A stretch of DNA of 64,000 bases from Erythrobacter sp. SG61-1L (GTDB lineage Bacteria > Pseudomonadota > Alphaproteobacteria > Sphingomonadales > Sphingomonadaceae): positions 2,628,861-2,692,860 of the forward strand of contig NZ_JXQC01000003.1 in NCBI RefSeq assembly GCF_001305965.1, given 5' to 3'. Position 1 is the stretch's first letter. Every line of letters begins with the position of its first letter. Below are positions 23,650-31,710 of the stretch, piece after piece. A program made the translations under genes and the position numbers. Below the pieces are notes generated by a model. That model ran no database searches and was not told the DNA's origin. It saw only the letters and a program-made list of their open reading frames with translations.

Positions 23650-23742
23650 CGTCATTGCGAGCGGCGGGAGGCCGCGCGGCAATCCATGGCCGTTGCATCC
23701 AGCCAACTGGATCGCCGCGGGGCTGCGCCCCTCGCGATGACG
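23650..23742. repeat. Palindromic repeat, CGTCATTGCGAG family, copy 2
   Basis: Begins CGTCATTGCGAGCGG and ends CTCGCGATGACG, with AATCCATGG inside, as in the copy at 15983-16066. It lies between the tail terminator and tail tube genes and ends 29 bases before the tube start. Confidence 0.85.
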
Positions 23743-23771
23743 ATTTCCCACCCCCCATCAGGAGACACCCT

Positions 23772-24179
23772 ATGACCGCCCAGAAAGGCTCCGCCTTCCT
23801 CCTCAAGATCGGCGATGGCGCCAGCCCCGCCGCTTACCAGACCGTCGCCGGGCTGCGCACCACGCAGATGTCCATCAATGGCGACAGTGTCGTCATCACC
23901 CACAAGCAATCGGGCGGCTGGCGCGAGCTGCTTTCCGGCGCAGGCATCCGTTCCGTCTCGGTCAGCGCGGCGGGCATCTTCCTCGGCAGCGAGGCCGAAG
24001 GTGCGCTGCGCAGCCATGCGCTGGCGGGCACGCTGGAAGATTACGAACTGTCCTTCGAAGATGGCGAGCGCCTGCGCGGGCGCTTCCTGATCCAGCGGCT
24101 GGACTATGCCGGCGATTTCAATGGGGAGCGGAACTACACGCTCCAGCTTGAAAGCTCCGGTGCCGTGGTGCCCGCATGA
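23772..24179 (+). CDS. GTA major tail (tube) protein, TP901-1 type (g9)
   Basis: 135 residues. The family N-terminus is KGSAFLLKIGDGASPAAYQT followed by VAGLRTTQMSINGDSVVITH, and the rest is beta-rich (GIRSVSVSAAGIFLGSEAEG; YELSFEDGERLRGRFLIQRL), matching the TP901-1 tail tube family found in all GTA clusters. Multiple hexamer rings would make the non-contractile tail tube. GGAGACACCC before the start holds the ribosome site. Overlaps the next gene by four bases. Confidence 0.93.
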   Translation: MTAQKGSAFLLKIGDGASPAAYQTVAGLRTTQMSINGDSVVITHKQSGGWRELLSGAGIRSVSVSAAGIFLGSEAEGALRSHALAGTLEDYELSFEDGERLRGRFLIQRLDYAGDFNGERNYTLQLESSGAVVPA

Positions 24180-24490
24180 GCCGCCCGGCCAATCCGTTCC
24201 GGGGCGAGGCGGCGATTGTGGTGCTGGGCCGCGCCCGCCTGCTGCGGCCCAGCTTTGCCGCACTGGTCGCGGCGGAGGAAGAACTCGGCCCGCTCTTCAC
24301 GCTGGTGGAGCGGGCCGGGCGCGGGGAATTGCGCCTGTCTGAGATGGCCGCCCTGTTCTGGCATTGCCTCGCCGAACCGGACGGGGTGAGCCGCGACCAG
24401 ATGGGCGAGGCGGTTCTCGCCATGGGCCTTGCCGAAGCCGCCAAGCCCCTGCGCGTGCTGCTCGGCCAGATCCTGCAGGGGCGCGAGTGA
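24176..24490 (+). CDS. GTA tail assembly chaperone (g10)
   Basis: 104 residues. NPFRGEAAIVVLGRARLLRP and SFAALVAAEEELGPLFTLVE are the hallmarks of the GTA gp10/Phage_TAC_11 family. The rest is helical. It is not expected in the mature particle but to assist tape-measure folding and tube assembly. The stop overlaps a GTG start of the second chaperone by four bases, and no slippery heptamer is evident, so two separate products are more likely than a frameshift fusion. Confidence 0.85.
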   Translation: MSRPANPFRGEAAIVVLGRARLLRPSFAALVAAEEELGPLFTLVERAGRGELRLSEMAALFWHCLAEPDGVSRDQMGEAVLAMGLAEAAKPLRVLLGQILQGRE

Positions 24491-24684
24491 GCGAGCGCCT
24501 GGCGCCGGTTGCCCTGCGCCTTTCCGGCCTCGTCCCGCGCCTGCTCGGCTGGTGCCCGGACACCTTCTGGGCCGCCACGCCCGCCGAACTCGCCGCAATC
24601 CTTATGCCCGATGCCGGGGGCGATCCCGCGCCCCTCTCCCGCGCAGACCTCAACCGATTGATGGAGCAAGATGGCCATGGATGA
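24487..24684 (+). CDS. Second tail assembly chaperone (g10.1)
   Basis: 65 residues from a GTG that overlaps the g10 stop. The conserved block RLLGWCPDTFWAATPAELAA is that of the small TAC_6/DUF2376 family found between g10 and the tape measure gene in GTA clusters. Ends inside the start of the tape measure gene (14-base overlap). The pair corresponds functionally to the G and GT chaperones of long-tailed phages. Confidence 0.85.
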   Translation: MSERLAPVALRLSGLVPRLLGWCPDTFWAATPAELAAILMPDAGGDPAPLSRADLNRLMEQDGHG

Positions 24685-25252
24685 TGGAATCGAGAGCCTG
24701 CTGGTGGATGTGCGCGCCAATACGCAGGGCTTCGCGCAGGACATGGAGGCGATGCGCTCCACCTTGGACGGCACGCTGGTCGGCGGGTTCGAGCGGGCGG
24801 GCAGCGTGCTGGAAAGCGGCCTGACTTCCGCGATCAGGCGAGGCGGGCTGGGCTTCGACGATCTGAAACGCGGGGCCCTGCGCACCATGGACGAGATCGC
24901 CGCGCAGGCAGTGCAGAGCGGGCTTGGCTCGATTTTCGGCACAGGAGGAGGCGCCGGGAACGGTGGACTGGGCGGACTGGCAGGAAGCCTTGTCGGCGCG
25001 CTCTTCGGCCTGCCGGGAAGGGCGACTGGCGGCCCGGTCAGCCCCGGCAGCGCCTATGTGGTGGGGGAGCGGGGGCCGGAACTTTTCGTCCCCACCAGCG
25101 CGGGCCGCGTGGAGGCCCAGCCTGGTGGAAGCCCGCGCGATGTGCGCGTGGCGATCCGGCTCACCACCCCGCGCGGCAGCGACACACCCACGGCCCTGCG
25201 CCGTTCTTCCCGTCAGCTGGCCAGCGCCGTCCGGCGGGCGGTGGAGGGGTGA
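24671..25252 (+). CDS. GTA tape measure protein (g11), short
   Basis: 193 residues, near the size of RcGTA g11 and far below that of typical phages, in line with a short tail. N-terminal half helical (SLLVDVRANTQGFAQDMEAM; TMDEIAAQAVQSGLGSIFG), then a Gly-rich flexible stretch (GTGGGAGNGGLGGLAGSLVG), then GRATGGPVSPGSAYVVGERG with PELFVPTSAG, the well-known C-terminal motif of tape measure proteins. Length should set tail length. The next gene follows after 163 bases of repeat DNA. Confidence 0.88.
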   Translation: MAMDDGIESLLVDVRANTQGFAQDMEAMRSTLDGTLVGGFERAGSVLESGLTSAIRRGGLGFDDLKRGALRTMDEIAAQAVQSGLGSIFGTGGGAGNGGLGGLAGSLVGALFGLPGRATGGPVSPGSAYVVGERGPELFVPTSAGRVEAQPGGSPRDVRVAIRLTTPRGSDTPTALRRSSRQLASAVRRAVEG

Positions 25253-25261
25253 AATCTCCTC

Positions 25262-25398
25262 CCTGTCCTGCACAGCAGGATGGGGAGGTGGCGCGCGCCG
25301 CAGGCGCGTGACGGAGGGGCAATAGCGCAACGCCCCCTCCACCATCGCCTTCGGCGGCGGTCCCCCTCCCCATTCGCCCGAGACGAACGGGGAGGATC
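25262..25398. repeat. Composite palindromic repeat between tape measure and distal tail genes
   Basis: Nested complementary words: TCCTGC/GCAGGA near 25265-25280, CGCGCGCCGCAGGCGCG around 25290-25307, GGAGGGGC/GCCCCCTCC at about 25313-25341, and GGTCCCCCTCCCC with GGGGAGG near 25365-25398. This is a BIME-like mosaic of the GGGAGGTGGC type common in sphingomonads. No coding capacity. Confidence 0.75.
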
Positions 25399-25415
25399 TT
25401 TAGAAAGGACATGTC

Positions 25416-27746
25416 ATGGCATTCTGGCTCGCCGCCCGGCGAAACGGGCAACAGACGGACTGGCTCCAGCGGTTCGATCCGCGTTTCTGGACCGTCGATT
25501 TTCCCCGCCCGATGATGGCCAGCGTCACCACCACGGCGCCCGACGCGCTGCGGATCGACGCCGAATTCTTCCGCAAATCGGACCTTGCCGGGCTGATCTG
25601 GGACAGCACGGACCGGATTGACCACCCCTTGCTCGCCTATGAGACGGACGGCGATTATTCGCGCACCACCTTGCGTTTCCGCTGGCGGTCCGGCGGCATC
25701 CAGCCGCTCGACGCCGCCAATGGCCCGACCCTGACCATCGAGGGACGCGATACAACGGGCACTCCGCGCGCCTGGTATGTCCGCCTGTGGAACTATGCCA
25801 GCGGCACGCCGGAAGATGCGCTGGTGGAACTGCCCTTCTCCGCGCTCGACAGCGGGTGGAGCGTTTCGGCAGGGGCCGATCCGGTCAATCCGGCGGCGAT
25901 CGACCGCATGTTCATCTCACTCGCCCCGCCCGGCTATGCGCCCGGTTCGGATGATCCGCTACCTGCCCGCGTCGATGGCTGGGCCGAAATGAGCGACATC
26001 GCCTGCGAGGGCCATCGCCCCATGCTGCGCATCGGCGATGTGCTGCTGCCCCCGCATGGCACAGGCATCGCGACTGGCTATGACGATTGCTACAACCAGA
26101 CGCCCGCCCGCGTGCTGCGTTCCGTGCGCGGCCTCGGCTATCGCGGGCGGATCGTCCATTATCTGGGCATGAGCCATCTGTTCCGGCTGGTGCCGGATGG
26201 CGCGGCCCTGCTGGCCGATCCAGCGGGCACTCTCTCCGGCCCCGCCGCTGCATGGCATGCGGATTTCTTCCGCCTCTGCGCGGCACAAGGCTATGAGGCG
26301 ATTGCATCGCTCTCCTACGAAATGCTGGCCCAGCATTGCCCGCCCGCCTGGCAGCAGCGCACCTTCGACGGCATGCCTGCCCGCACGGCATGGAGCCCGC
26401 CATCCGCCCTGCTTTCCCCCGCCCATCCCGGCGCGAATGGCTGGTTGCAGGCTGTGGCCGCGCAAGTGGTGGCGTTACAGAAGGTGGCGGGCCTGAAGGT
26501 GCTCTTCCAGATCGGGGAGCCGTGGTGGTGGGTCACGCCGGATGGCCGCATCTGCCTCTATGACGATGCGGCCAAAGCGGCATTGGGCGGCCATCCGCCC
26601 AATATCCCGGACATGCGCCTGCCGCTGGGCGAGGCGCAAAAGGCCCTGCTGGATGATGCGGGCGCCCTGCTGGCTGCCTCCACCGCTGCCCTGGCCGATT
26701 CCGTGCGCGAGGCTGCGGGCGAGGCGGGGGCCGAAGTGCTGTTGCTGGCCTTCACTCCCACCATTCTCGATCCCGCCATGCCGGAACTCTACCGCGCCAA
26801 TCTGCCCGAGGGCTGGGCCTTCCCGGCCTTCGACCGCTTGCAGGTGGAGGATTACGACTGGCTGACCGCCGGGGCCGATGGCCTGCGCCGCGCGGCCTAT
26901 GCCCTGCTGGACGAGCGGCTGGGCTATCCGGCTGACCGGCAGGATTATCTCGCGGGCTTCGTCCCCTCGGCGGAGAATTCCGAAGCACAATGGCGGCGGA
27001 TCGACGTCGGTCTTTCGCAAGCCGCCGCGCGCGGCATTGCCCGCCGCTTCGTCTGGGCGCTGCCGCAGGTCGCGCGCGACGGTTTCACTCTGCTTGCCCC
27101 ACCGGAAGGAGACGCCATGCAGGCCTTCGACGATGTCCATTATCCGCTGGCCCTTGGCCGCGACGCCGGGGTCAGCCCGGAATTTTCCACCAGCATCACT
27201 GTCACCGCATCGGGGCATGAGTGCCGCGCCAGCCATTGGGCCGATGCGCGGCTGCGCTTCGATGTCGGGCCGGGCATTCGTTCCGAAGAGGAACTCGGCA
27301 CGCTGATCGCCTTTTTTCGCGCCCGGCGCGGCGCGGCGCGCGGCTTCCTGCTGGCCGATCCCTTCGATTGCAGCTCCAACGGGATGACAGGCACGCCCAC
27401 CATGCTCGACCAGAAGCTCGGCACGGGGGATGGCACCACGGCCAGCTTCCGGCTGGTAAAGCATTATGGCGGGTCGGACGATCCGCAGACCCGCCCGATC
27501 ACCCGGCCCCGGCCCGAAAGCGTGACCGTCAGCGTAGGCGGCATGCCCGCCAGCGGCTGGACACTGGGCGAAAAGGGCCTGCTCACTTTCGCCGCCGCCC
27601 CGCCCGCAGGTGCGGAAATCCGCGCCGGCTTCCTGTTCGATGTGCCGGTGCGCTTCGCGGAAGACCGGCTGGACGTGACCGGCGCCAGCTTTGCCGCAGG
27701 CGAAGCCCCCAGCGTGCCACTGATCGAAGTGAGGGAAGCAGCATGA
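25416..27746 (+). CDS. Distal tail protein (g12, DUF2460) with long N-terminal TIM-barrel-like extension
   Basis: 776 residues, about 3.7 times the usual g12. Residues 1-185 look like a beta-sandwich (FWLAARRNGQQTDWLQRFDP; RTTLRFRWRSGGIQPLDAAN). Residues ~200-565 have a glycosidase-like TIM-barrel pattern: YDDCYNQTPARVLRSVRGLG, AWHADFFRLCAAQGYEAIAS, VLFQIGEPWWWVTPDGRICL, RFVWALPQVARDGF. From Met568 on comes canonical DUF2460 (QAFDDVHYPLALGRDAGVSP; RRGAARGFLLADPFDCSSNG). Similar fused proteins are annotated in marine phages as non-contractile tail sheath; that link is from memory. AAGGAG at 27106-27111 lies 5 bases before the Met568 codon at 27117, so a separate 209-residue product is possible. 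Ends in a four-base overlap with g13. Confidence 0.85.
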   Translation: MAFWLAARRNGQQTDWLQRFDPRFWTVDFPRPMMASVTTTAPDALRIDAEFFRKSDLAGLIWDSTDRIDHPLLAYETDGDYSRTTLRFRWRSGGIQPLDAANGPTLTIEGRDTTGTPRAWYVRLWNYASGTPEDALVELPFSALDSGWSVSAGADPVNPAAIDRMFISLAPPGYAPGSDDPLPARVDGWAEMSDIACEGHRPMLRIGDVLLPPHGTGIATGYDDCYNQTPARVLRSVRGLGYRGRIVHYLGMSHLFRLVPDGAALLADPAGTLSGPAAAWHADFFRLCAAQGYEAIASLSYEMLAQHCPPAWQQRTFDGMPARTAWSPPSALLSPAHPGANGWLQAVAAQVVALQKVAGLKVLFQIGEPWWWVTPDGRICLYDDAAKAALGGHPPNIPDMRLPLGEAQKALLDDAGALLAASTAALADSVREAAGEAGAEVLLLAFTPTILDPAMPELYRANLPEGWAFPAFDRLQVEDYDWLTAGADGLRRAAYALLDERLGYPADRQDYLAGFVPSAENSEAQWRRIDVGLSQAAARGIARRFVWALPQVARDGFTLLAPPEGDAMQAFDDVHYPLALGRDAGVSPEFSTSITVTASGHECRASHWADARLRFDVGPGIRSEEELGTLIAFFRARRGAARGFLLADPFDCSSNGMTGTPTMLDQKLGTGDGTTASFRLVKHYGGSDDPQTRPITRPRPESVTVSVGGMPASGWTLGEKGLLTFAAAPPAGAEIRAGFLFDVPVRFAEDRLDVTGASFAAGEAPSVPLIEVREAA
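27104..27119 (+). promoter_or_regulatory. Internal ribosome binding site and ATG inside the distal tail gene
   Basis: GGAAGGAG at 27104-27111, five-base spacer, ATG at 27117, in frame with the long gene. Initiation here would give a 209-residue DUF2460 protein ending at 27746, the normal size of g12. The site is better than most starts in this window. Confidence 0.65.
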
Positions 27747-28564
27747 GCCGCGTATTCTTCGCCAGCGAGCTGGAAGGCACCGCGCTTTACTGGCGGATCG
27801 AGCGGCGGGATGGGGTGGCGCTGGGCTTCACCGGGCATGACCGCGATCTGTGGTTCGACGGGCTGCTGCACCGCGCCGCGCCCGGAATGCTGCCTTCCGC
27901 CATCCGCCGCAATGCCGGGCTGGAAGCGGATAGCGCCGAAGTGGAAGGCGCCCTGTCTCACGATGCCATTTCCGCTGCCGACCTTGCCGCCGGGCGGTTC
28001 GACGGGGCGCGCATCATCGTGGGAGTGGTGGATTGGGAAACGCTGGAACGCGCGCTGCTCTATTCCGGCGAACTGGGCACTATCGCGCAGGAGGCGGCGG
28101 GCTTCTCCGCCGATCTGCAATCCGCCAAGGCGGCACTGAACATCGACCCGGTGCCCCGCACAAGCCCGACCTGTCGCGCTGTTTTCTGCGGGCCGGGCTG
28201 CACGCTGTCATCCGCGCGTTTCACACACGAAGGCGTGCTGGCCGCCATCGATCCCGAAACCAACCGGGTGGCCTTCACCGGTGCCCCCGCGCCGGAAGCC
28301 TTGGCAGGCGGCAGCCTGCGCTGGATCGACGGGCCGCAGGTGGGGCTGGCGATGGAGGTGATCGAGGCAGGCGTGGACGGGCTGCTGCTGGACCTCGCCA
28401 TCGATCCCGCAACGCCCATCGGCTCGCGCGCGCTGCTGCGCGAAGGATGCGACCATACGCTTGCCACTTGCGCCGCGCGCTTCGGCAATGCCGCGAATTT
28501 TCAGGGCGAGCCGTTCCTGCCGGGCATGGATCTGCTCGCCCGTTATCCGCTGGCGCCGCAATGA
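27743..28564 (+). CDS. GTA hub protein, DUF2163 (g13), with Fe-S type cysteines
   Basis: 273 residues. The first 130 residues form the DUF2163 hub fold (ALYWRIERRDGVALGFTGHD). Cys144, Cys149 and Cys153 (CRAVFCGPGC) and Cys236 and Cys243 (GCDHTLATCAARFGN) reproduce the cysteine set that in the RcGTA structure coordinates an iron-sulfur cluster in the baseplate hub. The trimeric hub should sit under the distal tail ring and hold the tip protein. Four-base overlap with both neighbours. Confidence 0.9.
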   Translation: MSRVFFASELEGTALYWRIERRDGVALGFTGHDRDLWFDGLLHRAAPGMLPSAIRRNAGLEADSAEVEGALSHDAISAADLAAGRFDGARIIVGVVDWETLERALLYSGELGTIAQEAAGFSADLQSAKAALNIDPVPRTSPTCRAVFCGPGCTLSSARFTHEGVLAAIDPETNRVAFTGAPAPEALAGGSLRWIDGPQVGLAMEVIEAGVDGLLLDLAIDPATPIGSRALLREGCDHTLATCAARFGNAANFQGEPFLPGMDLLARYPLAPQ

Positions 28565-28974
28565 ATGCGCAAGGGAGCGCCCTCGCCCGCGCCGCCGCCG
28601 GTCTGGCAGGCGTGCCTTTCCGCCTCCACGGGCGCGATCCGGCAAGTGGGCTGGATTGCGTGGGGCTGGTCCATGCCGCGCTGGCCGCCATCGGCCGGGA
28701 AGCCCCCGCGCCTTGCCATTACGGCCTGCGCAATCGTGACATTGCCCACGCCCTTTCCTTCTTAACCCGCGCAGGTTTTGCCGAGACGACCACATCGCCG
28801 CTTCCCGGCGATCTGCTGCTCACCCAGCCCGGCCCGCTGCAGCACCATCTGCTGATCCACGGCGAAGGCGGCGCGGCAATCCATGCCCATGCCGGATTGC
28901 GCCGCGTGGTCATCACGCCGCCACCGCTGCCCTGGCCAGTCCTGCGCCGCTGGCGCCTTTCCCCTCCCGCCTGA
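28561..28974 (+). CDS. GTA tail peptidase, NlpC/P60 family (g14)
   Basis: 137 residues. Catalytic Cys33 is in DPASGLDCVGLVHAAL, and a His from QHHLLIH (residues 95-100) follows after the SPLPGDLLL strand, giving the papain-like order of the family. In RcGTA this cell-wall peptidase sits in the tail tip and cuts peptidoglycan during DNA entry. Length and order match. Overlaps the hub gene by four bases; ten bases before the tip gene. Confidence 0.9.
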   Translation: MNAQGSALARAAAGLAGVPFRLHGRDPASGLDCVGLVHAALAAIGREAPAPCHYGLRNRDIAHALSFLTRAGFAETTTSPLPGDLLLTQPGPLQHHLLIHGEGGAAIHAHAGLRRVVITPPPLPWPVLRRWRLSPPA

Positions 28975-28984
28975 GGAACCATCC

Positions 28985-31171
28985 ATGGCTACACTGATCC
29001 TTTCCTCCATCGGCACCATGGCCGGTGGGCCGCTGCTCGGCGCATTCGGCGCGCTGGCCGGCCAGCAGATCGACCGCGCCCTGATCGGCAGCCCCCGCCG
29101 CGAGGGGCCGCGCCTGAAGGAACTGGCGGTCACCATGTCCACTTATGGCGCGCCCATTCCGCGCCAGCACGGCCGCGTGCGCAGTGCCGGAACGATCATC
29201 TGGGCCACCGAGCTTGCCGAGAGCAGCGAAACGAGCGGCGGCAAGGGCGGCCCTTCGCTCACCACCTATTCCTATTCCGCCTCCTTCGCGGTCGCACTGT
29301 CCAGCCGCCCGATCAGGGACATCGGCCGCATCTGGGCGGATGGCAATCTGCTGCGCGGCGCAGCGGGCGACCTCAAGGCAGGCGGGGCAATGCGGCTCTA
29401 CCGCGGATATGGCGACCAGCCGCTCGATCCGCTGATCGCATCCGACATCGGTGCAGCCTGCCCCGCCTTCCGCCACACGGCCTATGTCGTATTCGAGGAT
29501 TTGCAGCTGGCCGATTTCGGCAATCGCATTCCGGCCCTGACCTTCGAGATCCTCGCCGATGATGGCGAAGTGACACTGGCGCAATTGCTCAAACCGCTGG
29601 ACGCGCCCTTCACCAGCCACCGCGACCTGACCGGGCTGCGGGGCTACACGCAGGAAGGCGGGCACCTTGCGGACATGCTGGCCATGCTCGACACCGCTTG
29701 GCCCATGGCGCTGGAAGTGACGGGCGATGCACTGGCGATCCGCCCGGCGGATGCCCAGCCCGAAGCGCCGCCCCTGCTCCCCCCACCCGCTGCCGCGCCC
29801 CATGGCGAGGGATTCGCAAGCGCGAGCGGCATCCGCCACACGCGCGGCGGGGCCGCAGGGCCTGTGCCCGATACCCTGCGCTATTACGATGCAGAGCGGG
29901 ATTATCTGCCCGGCCTGCAGCGCGCCGATGGCCGCGCCCGGCCGGGGCAAGGGACCGCGATCGACTTGCCCGGCACGCTTTGCGCCAATGATGCCCGCGC
30001 GCTGGTGAACGCAGCCGCGCAAAGGCAGGCATGGGCGCGGGAAAGTCTCAACTGGCGGATGGCCCAGCTCGATCCGGCCCTGACGCCCGGCACAGTTGTG
30101 CGCGCGCCCGGATTTCCCGGCCACTGGCGGATCGAGAGCTGGGAATGGAGCGAGGAAGGCGTGGCGCTGGAACTGCGCCGCCTGCCGCGCGGTTCCGCCC
30201 GCCAGCAACCCGCGGACCCCGGCAAACACCTCTCCCCGCCCGATCTTGCCGTAAGCCCCACTCTGCTCGAATGTTTCGAATTGCCGTGGGACGGCATGGG
30301 CACGGGCGACAGGCCGATGATTTATGCCGCGCCCAGTTCCATCGGGGCGGGCTGGCGCGGCGCGGCGCTGCATGCGGAACGCGGCGGAGTGCTGACTTCG
30401 CTGGGCGGAAGTGGCGCCCGGCGCTGCATCATCGGCCATGCCATCGCCGCCACGCCGCCATCTGCCGCCGTGCTGCTGGAACGCGGGGCCACAATTGATG
30501 TGCTGCTCGCTTCGGAAGATTTCGCGCTCACTTCCGCCACGCCGGAAGCGCTCGCCAATGGGGCGAACCGGGCCTTGCTGGGCGGGGAAGTGATCCAGTT
30601 CGCCACGGCCACTGCACTGGGCGCGGGCCGGTGGCGCCTTGCGGGCCTGCTGCGCGGGCGGGGCGGGACGGAGGATGCGGCGCAGGCAGGCCACCCGGCA
30701 GGCGCGCCTTTCGTGCTGCTGGACGGCGCGCCGCGCCTGCTCGATCCGGCCAAGGTCGGCCCGTCGCAGGGAACCGCGATCCTCGCGGCAGGCCTTGCCG
30801 ACCACGAACCGGTGAGTGCCCCCATCGCCAATCCGGGCCTGACCCTGCGCCCGCTCACGCCCGTCCATCCTCGTGCACAGCGACTCGCCGATGGCGGTAT
30901 TGCCCTCGGCTGGACCCGCCGGGCGCGCGGGGCGTGGGATTGGGCCAATGAAGTCGATGTGCCGCTGGCCGAGCAGGTGGAGGCCTATCGCGTCGGGCTT
31001 GGTCCGCCCGATCTGCCTGCCGCCTTCTGGGATGTTTCCAGCCCTTCGCTCACTTTGCCTGCCGCGATCCTTACCCCGCTGGCCGCCGCCTATCCCGCCG
31101 CACCGCTCTGGGTGCGGCAGGTGGGCAGTTTCGCCCAGTCGCACCCGCTGCTGCTGACCAATCTTTCCTGA
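28985..31171 (+). CDS. GTA tail tip protein (g15/megatron-like), shortened
   Basis: 728 residues, against roughly 1,300 in Rhodobacter. The N-terminus (MATLILSSIGTMAGGPLLGA, then IPRQHGRVRSAGTIIWATEL and YSYSASFAVALSSRPIRDIG) and FRHTAYVVFEDLQLADFGNR are the shared GTA g15 start. It then passes directly to the phage tail-protein region (PFTSHRDLTGLRGYTQEGGH), without the GTA TIM-barrel segment that lies there in Rhodobacter. The C-terminal third has GEVIQFATATALGAGRWRLA and LAGLLRGRGGTEDAA, typical of receptor-facing tip proteins. It should seal the tail and contact the recipient cell. Confidence 0.88.
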   Translation: MATLILSSIGTMAGGPLLGAFGALAGQQIDRALIGSPRREGPRLKELAVTMSTYGAPIPRQHGRVRSAGTIIWATELAESSETSGGKGGPSLTTYSYSASFAVALSSRPIRDIGRIWADGNLLRGAAGDLKAGGAMRLYRGYGDQPLDPLIASDIGAACPAFRHTAYVVFEDLQLADFGNRIPALTFEILADDGEVTLAQLLKPLDAPFTSHRDLTGLRGYTQEGGHLADMLAMLDTAWPMALEVTGDALAIRPADAQPEAPPLLPPPAAAPHGEGFASASGIRHTRGGAAGPVPDTLRYYDAERDYLPGLQRADGRARPGQGTAIDLPGTLCANDARALVNAAAQRQAWARESLNWRMAQLDPALTPGTVVRAPGFPGHWRIESWEWSEEGVALELRRLPRGSARQQPADPGKHLSPPDLAVSPTLLECFELPWDGMGTGDRPMIYAAPSSIGAGWRGAALHAERGGVLTSLGGSGARRCIIGHAIAATPPSAAVLLERGATIDVLLASEDFALTSATPEALANGANRALLGGEVIQFATATALGAGRWRLAGLLRGRGGTEDAAQAGHPAGAPFVLLDGAPRLLDPAKVGPSQGTAILAAGLADHEPVSAPIANPGLTLRPLTPVHPRAQRLADGGIALGWTRRARGAWDWANEVDVPLAEQVEAYRVGLGPPDLPAAFWDVSSPSLTLPAAILTPLAAAYPAAPLWVRQVGSFAQSHPLLLTNLS

Positions 31172-31186
31172 CCTGAAGGAGCCACC

Positions 31187-31645
31187 ATGCCCGATCCCAT
31201 CAGCTTCACATCGACCAGCCCGCGCTTTGCCCTGCCGCTGCTTTTCGCCGGGCAGGCCCAGAAGGAATTTCACGTCAACGAAGCCCATGTGCTGATCGAC
31301 GCCCTGCTGCACCCCGCCGTGGAGGGGGAGGCGGGCGCGCCGCCTGCCGCGCCCGATCCGGGCGAATGCTGGCTGATCGGCGCGGCCCCTTCCGGGGCAT
31401 GGGCAGGCCATGCAGGCGAGCTTGCCTGCTGGAGCGCGGGCGCGTGGATCTTCGCCCCGCCTCGCGACGGGATGCGCCTGCTTGACCGCTCGACCGGCCA
31501 GACAATGCCCTATCTCGGCGGCTGGAACAGGCCCGCCGCGCCCGCTCTTCCCACTGGCGGGACCACAGTGGATACACAGGCGCGCACCGCCATTGCCGGG
31601 CTGATCGCGGCCCTGGTCGATGCGGGAATCTTGCCATCCGCCTGA
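31187..31645 (+). CDS. DUF2793 domain protein, last gene of the GTA cluster
   Basis: 152 residues. TSPRFALPLLFAGQAQKEFH and VNEAHVLIDALLHPAVEGE define DUF2793. The middle part (GECWLIGAAPSGAWAGHAGE; LACWSAGAWIFAPPRDGMRL) is a short beta-rich unit. DUF2793 proteins regularly close alphaproteobacterial GTA and phage tail clusters and are thought to be fibre or tip accessories. It follows g15 by 15 bases with AAGGAG before its start. Confidence 0.85.
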   Translation: MPDPISFTSTSPRFALPLLFAGQAQKEFHVNEAHVLIDALLHPAVEGEAGAPPAAPDPGECWLIGAAPSGAWAGHAGELACWSAGAWIFAPPRDGMRLLDRSTGQTMPYLGGWNRPAAPALPTGGTTVDTQARTAIAGLIAALVDAGILPSA

Positions 31646-31710
31646 AGTTTCGGGGGCACTTTACCCTGTTTCTGCGTTAGGAGAGCACAAGCAGCGCAAG
31701 GAGTTACGCC

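Noticed and set aside
24176-24684. Programmed frameshift joining the two tail chaperones
   Set aside because: The genes overlap by a GTGA joint and no slippery heptamer is evident at the overlap; two separate starts are simpler.
16243-31645. Temperate prophage
   Set aside because: No integrase, repressor, replication, holin or lysin genes and no att-like direct repeats; gene order and the short tape measure, NlpC peptidase, DUF2163 and DUF2460 genes match a gene transfer agent.
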